Part shown: positions 10,063 to 19,771 of the stretch, in pieces | Layout of the letters: each line of letters starts with the position of its first letter | Numbering within the stretch: position 1 is the stretch's first letter | NCBI GenBank assembly: GCA_030829985.1 | Contig: JAURNW010000016.1 | Location: 36,123-100,122 of the forward strand | Source: Gammaproteobacteria bacterium | GTDB taxonomy: Bacteria; Pseudomonadota; Gammaproteobacteria; Eutrophobiales; Eutrophobiaceae | DNA: 64,000 nt | Reading direction: 5' to 3' | Position numbers and translations under genes: made by a program | The notes under the pieces: model-generated | The model's database searches: none | Seen by the model: the letters and a program-made list of their open reading frames with translations, nothing else | Told to the model about the DNA's origin: nothing

Positions 10063-10845
10063 ATGTCAGGCGGGATGATAAAAAATATTCGAGTATTGAT
10101 ACTCTTGTATATTTTATTAATGGTTGCTGTTGCTGCCTGGTTAGCCAAGGCGAGAAGTACAGATTGGGATAAACCCCTGAACGTTGTTGTGTATGCCATC
10201 AATGGTGATGGCAGTAGGGCGAGTCAGAATTATATCAGCAATATCGAAGATAGTGACTTTGATAATATAGAGAATTTTTTCGAAAGTTCAGCAAAACGTT
10301 ATCAATTACCGTTGAACAAACCGGTAGATGTGTCTTTTGCCGGAGAGTTGACAGTGAAGCCTCCATTGCCACCGCGTAAGGGTTCAACTTTGTCAGTGAT
10401 GCTTTGGAGTCTTAAGTTACGTTACTGGGCCTGGAAGAATGATGATTATCCCTATCCGGAAGATGTGCAGATTTTTGCGTTGTATTTTGATCCTGACCAG
10501 ACTTCAACTGTTGCGCACTCATTGGGTTTGCAAAAAGGCTTGATTGGTGTTGTTAATGTATTTGCCAGTAAGAAAATGAAAAAAGAGAATCATGTGATCA
10601 TCGCACATGAGTTGCTACATACGGTTGGTGCTATCGATAAATATAATCCAGATACTAATCAGCCTCTTTATCCAATTGGTTATGCTAATTCTCAGCAATC
10701 ACCTTTATACCCGCAAACAAAAGCAGAAATCATGGCTGGTCGAATAGCGATAACTGAATCAAAGGCCGAGCAACCTCGAGAATTAAAACAGGTGGTGCTG
10801 GGCGAAGCGACAGCAATTGAGATAAATTGGCTTAAAATTAACTAG
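10063..10845 (+). CDS. Membrane-anchored metzincin-like protein of unknown function
   Basis: 260 residues with one N-terminal membrane helix (about 10-28), so the body is probably periplasmic. The motif AHELLHTVGAID at 181-192 fits HExxHxxGxxD, a zinc-metallopeptidase signature with Asp as third ligand, as in snapalysin-type metzincins. The downstream EIMAGR near 222 could be the metzincin Met-turn. These residues are seen directly. Protease activity is inference. A strong GGGAGGT ribosome-binding site precedes the ATG. It follows the M17 aminopeptidase by 23 bases, which suggests a shared role in peptide turnover. I recognise no named family. Confidence 0.72.
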   Translation: MSGGMIKNIRVLILLYILLMVAVAAWLAKARSTDWDKPLNVVVYAINGDGSRASQNYISNIEDSDFDNIENFFESSAKRYQLPLNKPVDVSFAGELTVKPPLPPRKGSTLSVMLWSLKLRYWAWKNDDYPYPEDVQIFALYFDPDQTSTVAHSLGLQKGLIGVVNVFASKKMKKENHVIIAHELLHTVGAIDKYNPDTNQPLYPIGYANSQQSPLYPQTKAEIMAGRIAITESKAEQPRELKQVVLGEATAIEINWLKIN

Positions 10846-10903
10846 AACCAGGCAAAACACCGCAGAATCCGTAGAAATCCATCCACTTTTAGTTATCTCT
10901 CTG

Positions 10904-10909
10904 TATAAT
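10904..10909 (+). promoter_or_regulatory. Probable -10 element of the typA promoter
   Basis: A perfect TATAAT sits 34 bases before the GTG start of typA, after the stop of the preceding gene. No good -35 hexamer is found at 16-18 bases. TCCACT is the nearest candidate. The element suggests typA has its own promoter. Confidence 0.45.
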
Positions 10910-10943
10910 GCCGGCCTTTCGCACATCAAGGCAGCCCGAATAA

Positions 10944-12761
10944 GTGACTCAAAAACTCCGTAATATCGCAATTATCGCCCATGTTGATCATGGTAAAACC
11001 ACCTTAGTGGATAAACTCCTGCAGCAATCAGGCACATTTGATAGCCGTACAGCGCCGACTGAACGCGTTATGGACTCAAATGAACTGGAAAAAGAGCGTG
11101 GAATCACCATTCTCTCCAAGAATACAGCCATCAAATGGAATGATTATCGTATCAATATTGTCGATACGCCGGGACATGCCGATTTTGGTGGTGAAGTCGA
11201 ACGCGTTCTTTCCATGGTTGATTCAGTATTGTTATTGGTTGATGCCGTTGACGGCCCGATGCCACAAACCCGGTTTGTGACACAAAAGGCGTTTGCTATG
11301 GGGTTTAAACCGATAGTTGTGATAAACAAGATCGATCGTGATGGTGCGCGTGCGCACTGGGTTCTTGATCAGACTTTCGACCTGTTTGACAAACTAGGCG
11401 CTTCTGACGAGCAACTGGATTTCCCCGTTATTTATGCCTCCGCATTAGGTGGCTACGCAGGATTTGAAGAAGATGTCCGTGATGGTGATATGACGCCATT
11501 ATTTGAAACAATAATTAGTCAAGTATCAGCTCCGGATGTAGAAGAGGGTGGTTCATTGCAAATGCAGGTTTCTACACTCGATTACAATAGTTATGTTGGT
11601 ATTATCGGTGTAGGTCGAATTAAGCGCGGTACGATAAAATCCAATATGCCAGTGGCCTTGATTGATATAGAGGGCAAAAAACGCAAGGGCAAGATTTCAT
11701 TGGTCTATAGTTTCCATGGTCTCGATCGCATTGAGGTCGAATCGGCTTCAGCGGGTGATATTGTTGCTATTGCCGGCCTCGATCCGCTGAGTATCTCGGA
11801 TACGATCTGTGATCCGGAGAATGTTGAAGCCTTGCCAGCATTAACGGTAGATGAACCTACCATTAGTATGACTTTCCAGCCCAATACCTCACCTTTTGCT
11901 GGCAAAGAAGGGAAATACGTGACCAGTCGAAATATCTGGGATCGTTTACAACAGGAATTAAAACATAACGTTGCTTTAAGAGTAGAAACAACCGAAGACT
12001 CCGATAAGTATCGTGTATCTGGTCGCGGTGAATTACATCTATCTATCCTGATCGAAACCATGCGTCGCGAGGGTTATGAACTTGCCGTTGGTCGTCCGCA
12101 AGTTATCGTCCATGATCTGGGTGACCATAAAGAAGAACCCTATGAACAACTCACCGTTGATATCGAAGCGATACATCAGGGTGCAATTATGGAAAAACTC
12201 GGTGACCGCCGGGCCGATCTGAAAAATTTACAACCCGATGGTAAGGGCAGAGTACGTCTTGAATACATTATTCCTGCTCGCGGTTTGATCGGGTTTCGTA
12301 GTGAGTTCCTAACACTAACTTCAGGTACCGGATTGTTATATAACGTGTTTGATCACTACGGTGTGTATGTACCTGTAAGTATTGGTCAACGTAATAATGG
12401 CGTATTGATATCTAATGGACTTGGAAAGGCCGCGGGTTATTCTTTATTCAATCTGCAAGAACGTGGTAAGTTATTTATCGGTCATGCTGAAGATATTTAT
12501 GAAGGAATGATCGTTGGTATACATGCGCGGGATAACGATTTGGTTGTGAATGCCCTGAAAGGTAAACAATTAACCAACGTACGCGCCTCAGGTACAGATG
12601 AAAACATTGTCCTGACAACACCGATTAGATTGACGCTGGAACAGGCACTGGAATTTATTGACGATGATGAACTGGTAGAAGTAACACCAAAGACCATCCG
12701 TATTCGTAAAAAGCATTTAAAAGAACACGAAAGAAAGAGTGCTTCAAGAAAAGCAGGGTAA
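10944..12761 (+). CDS. typA: Ribosome-associated GTPase TypA/BipA
   Basis: 605 residues, the usual length for BipA. The G1 motif AHVDHGKTT is at about 12-20, G3 [10 protein letters not shown] near 72 and G4 NKIDRDGAR near 128. The EF-G-like domains and the BipA-specific C-terminal domain are all present. It is a translational GTPase that acts on ribosome assembly and stress adaptation. The start is GTG with only a weak AAGG upstream, and no ATG precedes the G domain. A perfect -10 element is 34 bases upstream and a hairpin terminator follows. Confidence 0.96.
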   Translation: MTQKLRNIAIIAHVDHGKTTLVDKLLQQSGTFDSRTAPTERVMDSNELEKERGITILSKNTAIKWNDYRINIVDTPGHADFGGEVERVLSMVDSVLLLVDAVDGPMPQTRFVTQKAFAMGFKPIVVINKIDRDGARAHWVLDQTFDLFDKLGASDEQLDFPVIYASALGGYAGFEEDVRDGDMTPLFETIISQVSAPDVEEGGSLQMQVSTLDYNSYVGIIGVGRIKRGTIKSNMPVALIDIEGKKRKGKISLVYSFHGLDRIEVESASAGDIVAIAGLDPLSISDTICDPENVEALPALTVDEPTISMTFQPNTSPFAGKEGKYVTSRNIWDRLQQELKHNVALRVETTEDSDKYRVSGRGELHLSILIETMRREGYELAVGRPQVIVHDLGDHKEEPYEQLTVDIEAIHQGAIMEKLGDRRADLKNLQPDGKGRVRLEYIIPARGLIGFRSEFLTLTSGTGLLYNVFDHYGVYVPVSIGQRNNGVLISNGLGKAAGYSLFNLQERGKLFIGHAEDIYEGMIVGIHARDNDLVVNALKGKQLTNVRASGTDENIVLTTPIRLTLEQALEFIDDDELVEVTPKTIRIRKKHLKEHERKSASRKAG

Positions 12762-12797
12762 AGAATAAAATCCTGGTCCTAAAAGATAAGTCGAAAT

Positions 12798-12831
12798 AAA
12801 AACCGAATTAGATTGATGTAGTTCGGTTTTT
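12798..12831 (+). terminator. Intrinsic terminator of typA
   Basis: AAAAACCGAA and TTCGGTTTTT form 10-bp arms around a 14-base loop, 36 bases after the typA stop, with T residues at the 3' side. The A-rich left side could make it work in both directions. Confidence 0.75.
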
Positions 12832-13011
12832 ATTGACTGATGTATATGTCAATACCAGTTATTTAGCAATTTTAATGAGCCCATGTTCTTGGCCAATAAC
12901 GGATATTCTATAAAATAATTATCCACGGCAGTGTGCTATTGAAAGTAGACATAAAGCGCACGACACTAGATAAATTGTAGTGCATTGTGAATTTGTTTCC
13001 AGTGCTTATGA

Positions 13012-13809
13012 TTATTTGGTGTCATTGGATATGCGGCGAGCGAGTAAAAACACACTTTTAAAACCATCTATGTCGGGTTCATTACAGCATATTGGTGTAT
13101 CAAAATTTCTTTCCTTTAGATCTTCAATTACAGTATTAATATCATATGTGTGTAACTGCATAGCAGGTTCGAATAGAGGTCGATGTTTTATTAGGTTTCT
13201 CAACCAATGCAGTGGGGGGAGGGCGTAGCGAAAACGTACTGCTGCTCTGACAAGATTAGAAGCATTGCATGATATAAATAAATGAACAGCTAAGTAACCG
13301 CCTGGCTCTACTTTAAGAGAGAGTTCCTGCAAGATTAATCGGCCACGTTCCCATGGGATGTGTTGGAGAACTATGTAAGAATGGATTAGGCTAAATTTAC
13401 CGACAACATTCGTGAGCAGGTCATCAGACAAAACGAAGCCAACATTTGTAATGCCAAGTGACTTAGCATTATCTGCAGCTTCTGCAATCATGGAAGGCGA
13501 AATGTCAACACCTAGAGCATATGCAGTACGTTTGGCTAACGGTAGTGTGATACGACCAACGCCGCAGCCAAAGTCAAGTGCTCTATTCGGTTGGAATGTT
13601 TGGTTGAAATTTTCGTTTATAAGCCGAAACACCCTTTTAATATGAGTATTTCCTGTAGCAAAAAATTCCTTTTTTATGACGTCGTTGAGTCTATCTTTAT
13701 GATATCTGTCAGAGCTAAGGACTCCAAAATATGGGTCTGTCGCTCCCCATCGCTCCCAATCTTTGTCAGTTCCCATGAGTAACCTTTTAAGTACGGTATC
13801 TGCTGCCAA
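13012..13809 (-). CDS. Class I SAM-dependent methyltransferase, substrate unknown
   Basis: 265 residues with a Rossmann methyltransferase core. The SAM-binding motif I is LDFGCGVGRITLPLA near residue 78 and motif II acidic VDISPSM follows. HSYIVLQHIPW and KVEPGGYLAVHLF are the later core strands. No signal peptide or membrane helix is seen. It stands alone between the typA and DUF4139 terminators, with no operon partner to suggest a substrate. The isolated position would fit acquisition by transfer, but base use is not strikingly different by eye. Confidence 0.75.
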   Translation of the reverse strand: MAADTVLKRLLMGTDKDWERWGATDPYFGVLSSDRYHKDRLNDVIKKEFFATGNTHIKRVFRLINENFNQTFQPNRALDFGCGVGRITLPLAKRTAYALGVDISPSMIAEAADNAKSLGITNVGFVLSDDLLTNVVGKFSLIHSYIVLQHIPWERGRLILQELSLKVEPGGYLAVHLFISCNASNLVRAAVRFRYALPPLHWLRNLIKHRPLFEPAMQLHTYDINTVIEDLKERNFDTPICCNEPDIDGFKSVFLLARRISNDTK

Positions 13810-13956
13810 CTAAATTTTAAGGGACACTTTTACCATACGACATAAATATGAAAATTGTTATAAATCACGTTGATTATAGTTATCCTATATCCAAGGTGTC
13901 CATTTTGAGTCGATAGTAGCATAATAACTTTATTTCTAGATTAGAAGCAGACATAG

Positions 13957-13993
13957 AAAAGGCCGATCTGCATATAACGCAGTTCGGCCTTTT
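13957..13993 (-). terminator. Intrinsic terminator downstream of the DUF4139 gene
   Basis: AAAAGGCCGA and TCGGCCTTTT form 10-bp arms, with further partial pairing in the loop. It lies 15 bases past the DUF4139 stop. The flanking A and T runs allow function on both strands. Confidence 0.75.
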
Positions 13994-14008
13994 ATACACA
14001 GCGTCTTA

Positions 14009-15466
14009 TTAGTATCTGACTAGTATTGAGTAACTCAGAGTCGTACTACTTTCGGCAGGTACTTCGATATGCCATTCAGCAGTGCCGGCAGCCACTTTTT
14101 TAAAAGGATGACTTTGTTCAAGCATCTTCCAGTCGCCGGGTACGGGTTCGCGTACAATGACAGTCACGGCTTCAGACTTTGCATTCTTTAGTTCTACCTC
14201 ATAGGCACTCTCGAAGGCATAATTGTATTTTCCATAGGCGTTACGTTTTGCAAAATTGGTTTGTTTTTTATCAGCCGTTATATCAAATGCATCGCCTAGT
14301 TTTAAACGTATGTCCTCATTCTTTGGCGTGTGGTCAATGTTGTCTTCACCAATAAACTGCGCATTACCAGCTTTATCTTTTTTATACACTCGAACTGTGC
14401 CTTTAGGTAAGGGCAATCCAAGACCTGACTTTTCCTTATTTTGAAATTCAACATAAACACCTACTTTCAATTTTTGACCGATATTGCCGTAACTACTTTG
14501 GTAATAATATTCATTACCTTGTAACAGGAATTCCTTATTTACAGGTATTTGTGCAGCGGTTAACAATGCAACTTGTTTGGTTTGATTGTTCGAGAGTGTA
14601 GTGGGACGATTTAAACTATAAAGATGGTATTCAAATAGACTTTCTTCCTGAACGCTATCTTCCATGACTATTTTAGCCGCAGCCATTGTTCTACCATCCA
14701 GTCGATGCTGGAGTTTATTTTTAACGACGTTTACATCACCCGCGACTAATTGAAGTTTGGCATTGTTATAAGCGGTACCACTTTTATTGTTTAAAGTGAC
14801 CCAGCCCATTAAATCAAGTTTGCTATCGTCCGCGTTTAGTTCAGCCACATAATCTGCTTTCCAGGATAGACCTGATGAAAGATAACTCAGTTCGACATCT
14901 TGTGGCTTAGCTATCTGATTATTGAGTTGGATGACGAGTGTTGGTTGGTCACGAAGGTTGTCGGGCACTTTATCAAAGATGAAACGACCGCGTGGGTTGG
15001 TTTCAATTCGATCGCCTATCTTTACAACAACACCTTGGTTAGTGCTTAAGACCGTCGCTTGTTCGATATTCTCTACACCGGTTACCGGATTCATCGTTGC
15101 TATTTTGATTTGTTTTCCTACATATTTTTCCAGTATTTTTTGTGGCGTAAGCAAATCAAAATCAAAATTCTGTTCCAGAATATTAAAGGCTTTGTTGTTA
15201 TTCAGACATCTTAATAAGGATGTTTCTGGACGCATTGTCGCACTGACGCCACGAAAAGCGAGAAGATTAAAACCCTGATCCAGAGTTATAGATCGTCGGT
15301 CTTTAATTAATGCCAGATTTTCATTGTAGATTGTTACTGCAACAGCATTCTGGTCTTCAAGTGTGCTTGTTTTTTCATGTTCTATTGCACTTGCAATAGA
15401 AGTTAAAAATATCAATGTTGCGACAGACATGGTTTTTAGTAGTTTATCAAGAAGGATTAATTTCAT
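14009..15466 (-). CDS. Exported DUF4139-domain protein
   Basis: 485 residues. An N-terminal hydrophobic stretch ending near SIASA at about residue 27 looks like a signal peptide. The rest matches the DUF4139 family: a beta-rich protein with a conserved YNENLALIKD segment early on and LSYLSSGLSWKADYVAEL in the middle. The C-terminus SYSILVRY fits a beta-sandwich. No catalytic residues are known for the family, so no activity is assigned. It is a single-gene unit with a terminator at each end (13957-13993 and 15561-15587). Confidence 0.75.
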   Translation of the reverse strand: MKLILLDKLLKTMSVATLIFLTSIASAIEHEKTSTLEDQNAVAVTIYNENLALIKDRRSITLDQGFNLLAFRGVSATMRPETSLLRCLNNNKAFNILEQNFDFDLLTPQKILEKYVGKQIKIATMNPVTGVENIEQATVLSTNQGVVVKIGDRIETNPRGRFIFDKVPDNLRDQPTLVIQLNNQIAKPQDVELSYLSSGLSWKADYVAELNADDSKLDLMGWVTLNNKSGTAYNNAKLQLVAGDVNVVKNKLQHRLDGRTMAAAKIVMEDSVQEESLFEYHLYSLNRPTTLSNNQTKQVALLTAAQIPVNKEFLLQGNEYYYQSSYGNIGQKLKVGVYVEFQNKEKSGLGLPLPKGTVRVYKKDKAGNAQFIGEDNIDHTPKNEDIRLKLGDAFDITADKKQTNFAKRNAYGKYNYAFESAYEVELKNAKSEAVTVIVREPVPGDWKMLEQSHPFKKVAAGTAEWHIEVPAESSTTLSYSILVRY

Positions 15467-15560
15467 TATTGTTCTCCAGTCAGTTAATTTTTAAAATCTA
15501 CTGGCTTAAACGAATGAAATTGAGAAAAGGGTTAATTGAATTTAAATTATTTCAGGAATA

Positions 15561-15587
15561 AAAAAAGCCGGTAAGAAGACCGGCTTT
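15561..15587 (-). terminator. Intrinsic terminator after the gst operon
   Basis: AAAGCCGGT (15564-15572) and ACCGGCTTT (15579-15587) pair around AAGAAG. The A run on the left is the T tract for minus-strand transcripts, 23 bases past the CmcJ-like stop. Confidence 0.78.
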
Positions 15588-15609
15588 AATGTGTTGGAAA
15601 GATAAGTAA

Positions 15610-16431
15610 TTAAAAGAATGCCATCGTCCGCACCTCTATACTTTCACGTGTTGCTGCATTCTCCGGGGAAGTAGGATCCTCAAAAGCACTATGCCCCATT
15701 GAACTTGATAGACCGGGCTCGCTTTCGTAAGTCTTGAGTAATAAAGCTTGTTCTGGAGTCATTCTGGGAAAGTAATACCAGCGATGCTTGGGTGAATAGC
15801 GTATGACATAGATTTCACCAGTACGGTCGCTGTACTTTAATTCCATTATCAATTTATCTTCTTCTATAGTCGTAGTGTCATCGATCATGGCTAGGGGAAA
15901 CTCTTCTACGGTACGATAAAGTGGTTTCCAGACATTAAAAAATGCGACTCTACGTTTTAGTAATTCATCCGCTTCATCCGGTAATAATTCTCGAACACGT
16001 TGTGGCCCTGATTTTGGTGTGTAATCACTATGCGCCAGTTGTACTGTAGGGCGTTGTATTTCAGATTGAACTTTTAAATCTGCCGGCATAGGTTTACGGA
16101 TAGTATGATCAAATACTTCGACCCGGTGTGCACCGGTGTGCTGTTTTACAAATTCAACAATCAAAGGATAAAAAGAATTTCTGATCTCATCATTATCGTT
16201 ATATTTGTCAAACGTATTATCAATAGACTTGAGCTCAAAGCCTTCGCGATCAAGAGAGAACTTATCTACATTTGGCCAACCATTAAAAATTTTTACTTCA
16301 TGTGGATCAGTGCCCGGCGGATTTAACTCGATCGATGGATCAGGTTCATAGAAGTAATAATCCGGTGGTATCCCATTATCAACGGTGTAGTTTATTGTTG
16401 ATGTAACGAATTCTTCATTTTCCATAATCAT
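15610..16431 (-). CDS. CmcJ/NvfI-like oxidoreductase
   Basis: 273 residues resembling the CmcJ/NvfI/AsaB oxidoreductase family, known mainly from fungal secondary metabolism and cephamycin synthesis. Supporting motifs are RVEVFDHTIR near 103, HSDY with H134 and D136 as likely metal ligands, FFNVWKPL with N166 and W168, and HSAFEDP with H247. The HxD...H set fits an Fe(II)/2-oxoglutarate-type fold. The substrate is unknown. It follows the glutathione S-transferase by 50 bases and is closed by a terminator, so it forms a two-gene operon. An internal ATG at 16425 could also serve as start. Confidence 0.65.
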   Translation of the reverse strand: MIMENEEFVTSTINYTVDNGIPPDYYFYEPDPSIELNPPGTDPHEVKIFNGWPNVDKFSLDREGFELKSIDNTFDKYNDNDEIRNSFYPLIVEFVKQHTGAHRVEVFDHTIRKPMPADLKVQSEIQRPTVQLAHSDYTPKSGPQRVRELLPDEADELLKRRVAFFNVWKPLYRTVEEFPLAMIDDTTTIEEDKLIMELKYSDRTGEIYVIRYSPKHRWYYFPRMTPEQALLLKTYESEPGLSSSMGHSAFEDPTSPENAATRESIEVRTMAFF

Positions 16432-16481
16432 CTCGATTAATTATTATGTTCAACAGGGGGGTAATGAATGTGAGTTCAATA

Positions 16482-17120
16482 TTATCTGCCGAGCTTAAAA
16501 CCAGGACCAACATAGGTTTCTTCCCAACAGGCTAATTGTTCTACACCTTCCGTCATCCATTTGCTCAGGTTTGCATGAGCATCAAGCGGTAGCTTTTGTA
16601 AGCCATGTAAATGCATTGGTGCGGCTACGGCAATATCAGCAATGGTAGGACTATTACCGCAAAGCCAACCATTCTTGCCCAAACGTTCATCTAAGATGCC
16701 GGCTAATAGATGAAATGTTTCATCTTGAGCTGCGAGAACTGCAGCATCTGGTTCAGCTTCCAATAAAGGTTTAACGACATTTTCAACCAGGTAGACGTAA
16801 CATGATGGGAACCAGCTTGATGATTCCCATAGTAACCAACGATTTATATCAGCTCGTAGATTAAGATCAGTTGGATAAAATGCATTTTTACCGTTTTTAT
16901 CTGCAGCATATTGCAAGATTGCGTTTGATTCCCATAAGGTTAAATCACCATCTACCATGGATGGCATACTGCCATTTGGATTGATGGCTAAATACTCAGG
17001 ACTTTTATGTTGTCCCTGAAAATAATCAACATGCTCTAATTCATAATCAACACCCATTAGTTTTAGCCCGGCAATTACTTTGCGGCTGTTAACTGAGATT
17101 GGATCTGCATAAATTTTCAT
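16482..17120 (-). CDS. Glutathione S-transferase
   Basis: A 212-residue cytosolic-type GST. The N-terminal thioredoxin fold begins MKIYADPISVNSRKV and contains the glutathione-binding NPNGSMPSM and ESNAIL segments. A helical C-terminal domain follows. An upstream in-frame ATG at 17144 exists, but GAGGA lies 8 bases before the ATG at 17120, which therefore decides the start. It is the first gene of a two-gene operon with the CmcJ-like oxidoreductase, suggesting a joint job such as detoxification or modification of an unknown compound. Paired palindromes at 17211-17284 are likely operators. Confidence 0.87.
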   Translation of the reverse strand: MKIYADPISVNSRKVIAGLKLMGVDYELEHVDYFQGQHKSPEYLAINPNGSMPSMVDGDLTLWESNAILQYAADKNGKNAFYPTDLNLRADINRWLLWESSSWFPSCYVYLVENVVKPLLEAEPDAAVLAAQDETFHLLAGILDERLGKNGWLCGNSPTIADIAVAAPMHLHGLQKLPLDAHANLSKWMTEGVEQLACWEETYVGPGFKLGR

Positions 17121-17210
17121 TTTTATTTCCTCAAACGTTGTCATTTCAGAGTATAGATCAAAGCTATAAGCTGTATTAATGATGTCTTAGCACAGTTGTT
17201 ATTTTCTTAG

Positions 17211-17284
17211 ATTGTCGACAATTTATCGTAATTTTGTGAAAAAGTAAAACACAAAGGGCTTACATTCCATATATTGTTAACAAT
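17211..17284. promoter_or_regulatory. Paired ATTGTYRACAAT palindromes upstream of gst
   Basis: ATTGTCGACAAT lies at 17211-17222 and ATTGTTAACAAT at 17273-17284, the latter within a perfect 14-bp palindrome at 17272-17285. Centres are 62 bp apart, the same as for the pair before aceE. The fusA terminator immediately follows on the right, so the only downstream target is the minus-strand gst operon. Confidence 0.72.
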
Positions 17285-17323
17285 AAGTTGGTTTTTAATA
17301 GAACATAACAATTTCAAAAATAT

Positions 17324-17352
17324 AAAAAAGGCCGGTTAATCCGGCCTTTTTT
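17324..17352 (-). terminator. Intrinsic terminator of the EF-G gene
   Basis: AAAAAAGGCCGG and CCGGCCTTTTTT form perfect 12-bp arms with loop TTAAT, 22 bases past the EF-G stop. It is symmetric and probably works in both directions. Confidence 0.85.
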
Positions 17353-17374
17353 ATTTGAACAATAAGAGAAAAGA

Positions 17375-19465
17375 CTACTTCTTCTTTGCTTCTTCGCGTG
17401 CCAATGTTTCAGCAATAACAGTCTCGGCCACATTTTTAGGGCAAGGATTGTACTGTAAGAATTCCATTGAAAACTGACCTCGACCGGATGTCATCGTACG
17501 CAGTGAGCCAATATAGCCAAACATTTCACTTAAAGGAGCTTCTGCTTTAATTCGGATACCGGTAGGCATGGCTTCCTGTGATTTAATCATGCCACGACGA
17601 CGATTCAGATCGCCGATAACGTCACCGACATGATCTTCAGGCGTATACACGTCAATCTTCATGATCGGTTCCATTAATTGTGGGCCAGCCTTTGGCATAC
17701 TCTGTCTATAACCAGCAGCTGCAGCTAATTCAAATGCGATGGCAGAGGAGTCAACGGCGTGGAAAGCACCGTCAACCAGGTTTACCTTGAAATCTAAACA
17801 GGGATAACCGGCTAGAACGCCTCTAACCATACTTTTTTTGAAACCGCCTTCAATTGCCGGCCAAAATTCTTTTGGTACGTTACCACCGGTTACAGTTGAC
17901 TCAAAAACGAAGCCACTACCGGGTTCACCGGGTTCAATAACGTAATCAATCTTGCCGTACTGGCCAGAACCACCGGATTGTTTCTTATGCGTGTAAGAGT
18001 CTTCAATACGTTTTGTTACTGTTTCGCGATAGGCTACTTGTGGACTACCGACGATAACTTCAACACCGTGGGTACGTTTTAAAATATCGACTTTAATATC
18101 CAGATGTAATTCGCCCATCCCTTTCAGGATAGTTTCACCACTATCTATGTCTGTCTCAACGCGGAAAGAAGGATCTTCTTTAATCATTTTACCAATTGCC
18201 ACACCCAATTTTTCTGAAGCAGCTTTATCTTTTGGCTCAACAGCAATTGAGATAACGGGATCAGGGAAAACCATGGGTTCCAGCGTCGCTGGCTTATTAG
18301 GATCACATAAGGTGTGTCCGGTTTGTACGTTCTTTAATCCAATCGCAGCAACGATATCACCTGCTTGCGCACCTTCAAGTTCAATACGTTCGTCTGCATG
18401 CATTTCGACGATACGACCAATGCGTTCGGTTTTACCAGTAAACGTATTTAGTACCGCTGATCCTTTTTCAAGTCTGCCGGAATAAATACGTAAGAAGGTC
18501 AATGCGCCAAAACGATCATCCATAATCTTGAATGCCAATGCGCGTAATGGTTTATCTGCGTCAACGGTAGCAACTTCACCTGTTGGATTACCCTCCAAAT
18601 CTACTTCAGGTTGTGGTTCAACTTCTGTTGGGCTAGGTAAATAATCTACAACCGCATCCAATACCAATTGCACACATTTATTTTTAAATGCCGAACCACA
18701 AAATGTCGGGAAGAAACTCAGGTTAATAGTACCTTTGCGGATACAAGCTTTTAGTTCATCAATGGAGGGTTCTACACCATCCAGATATTTTTCCATTACG
18801 GCGTCGTCTTGGTCAACAACGGTTTCGATTAATTTCTCACGCCATTCTTCCACTAGATCTGCCATGTCAGCAGGCGGTTCCTGAATCTCATAATTTAGCG
18901 GATCATTTTCATCATTCCAGATCCAGGCCTTGCGCGTTAGAAGATCAACAGCGCCAACAAAGTTATCTTCAATACCAATGGGTAGAACCATAACCGCTGG
19001 TTTTGCACCTAATACGTCTTCAACCTGTTTCACAACACGATAGAAATCGGCACCAATACGGTCGAGTTTGTTAACCCAAATAATTCGCGCCACTTCTGAA
19101 TCATTGGCATAACGCCAGTTGGTTTCAGATTGGGGTTCAACACCGCCAGAACCGCAGAATACGCCGATACCACCATCGAGTACTTTGAGTGAACGATATA
19201 CTTCGATAGTGAAGTCCACGTGGCCCGGTGTATCAATAATATTGAAACGATGATCTTTCCAGAAACAGGTGGTTGCAGCAGACTGAATAGTAATACCGCG
19301 TTCACGTTCTTGATCCATGAAATCAGTGGTGGTTTCACCATCGTGCACTTCGCCGACTTTATGGATTTTTCCGGTGAGCTTCAAAATTCGCTCGGTCGTG
19401 GTGGTTTTACCTGCGTCCACATGCGCGAAGATACCTATGTTTCTATACTTCGATAAGTCAGCCAT
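17375..19465 (-). CDS. fusA: Elongation factor G, EF-G2-type paralogue
   Basis: 696 residues with all five EF-G domains. G1 is [14 protein letters not shown]3 [11 protein letters not shown] and G4 NKLDRIGAD. The N-terminus [17 protein letters not shown] and the [20 protein letters not shown] segment resemble the second EF-G (EF-G2/FusB) of Pseudomonas and Vibrio rather than the str-operon EF-G. It is a single-gene unit away from rpsL, rpsG and tuf, which supports a paralogue. Specialised EF-G copies can favour translocation or ribosome recycling. Which applies here is unknown. Confidence 0.92.
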   Translation of the reverse strand: MADLSKYRNIGIFAHVDAGKTTTTERILKLTGKIHKVGEVHDGETTTDFMDQERERGITIQSAATTCFWKDHRFNIIDTPGHVDFTIEVYRSLKVLDGGIGVFCGSGGVEPQSETNWRYANDSEVARIIWVNKLDRIGADFYRVVKQVEDVLGAKPAVMVLPIGIEDNFVGAVDLLTRKAWIWNDENDPLNYEIQEPPADMADLVEEWREKLIETVVDQDDAVMEKYLDGVEPSIDELKACIRKGTINLSFFPTFCGSAFKNKCVQLVLDAVVDYLPSPTEVEPQPEVDLEGNPTGEVATVDADKPLRALAFKIMDDRFGALTFLRIYSGRLEKGSAVLNTFTGKTERIGRIVEMHADERIELEGAQAGDIVAAIGLKNVQTGHTLCDPNKPATLEPMVFPDPVISIAVEPKDKAASEKLGVAIGKMIKEDPSFRVETDIDSGETILKGMGELHLDIKVDILKRTHGVEVIVGSPQVAYRETVTKRIEDSYTHKKQSGGSGQYGKIDYVIEPGEPGSGFVFESTVTGGNVPKEFWPAIEGGFKKSMVRGVLAGYPCLDFKVNLVDGAFHAVDSSAIAFELAAAAGYRQSMPKAGPQLMEPIMKIDVYTPEDHVGDVIGDLNRRRGMIKSQEAMPTGIRIKAEAPLSEMFGYIGSLRTMTSGRGQFSMEFLQYNPCPKNVAETVIAETLAREEAKKK

Positions 19466-19771
19466 TGTTCTACTCTATATAAAGTTAAATTAATTAAATC
19501 GATTATGTTTCTGCACCAGATTCAGGAAAAATAGCGCTACCGTATACCACATCTATTGAATTACTACTGAGATGACCGCATTGACGTGCAAACTGGCGGG
19601 CGGAGTATAAACCAGAATGGTTAAAGATGTGAAATCGAGCTTCATTTCACTGCAAAAAAAACTAAAAATCTGCCTTATTTGGCTGATCAACCCAATAATG
19701 GTGGCATTAAATGGTCAAAATCATCAAATCCAAACTTTAGGTCAGTTTAAAGTCGACGTATAATTCTGAAA
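19466..19771. other. Divergent intergenic region between EF-G and yqcC
   Basis: 306 bases without a plausible gene. A perfect TATAAT at 19759-19764 ends only 7 bases before the yqcC ATG. If used, transcription would begin at or next to the start codon, giving a nearly leaderless message. No Shine-Dalgarno sequence precedes yqcC. No clear -35, riboswitch or repeat is seen. Confidence 0.4.

Noticed and set aside
12980..13228. Plus-strand frame of 82 residues
   Set aside because: It is antisense to the end of the methyltransferase gene, which has clear SAM-binding motifs.
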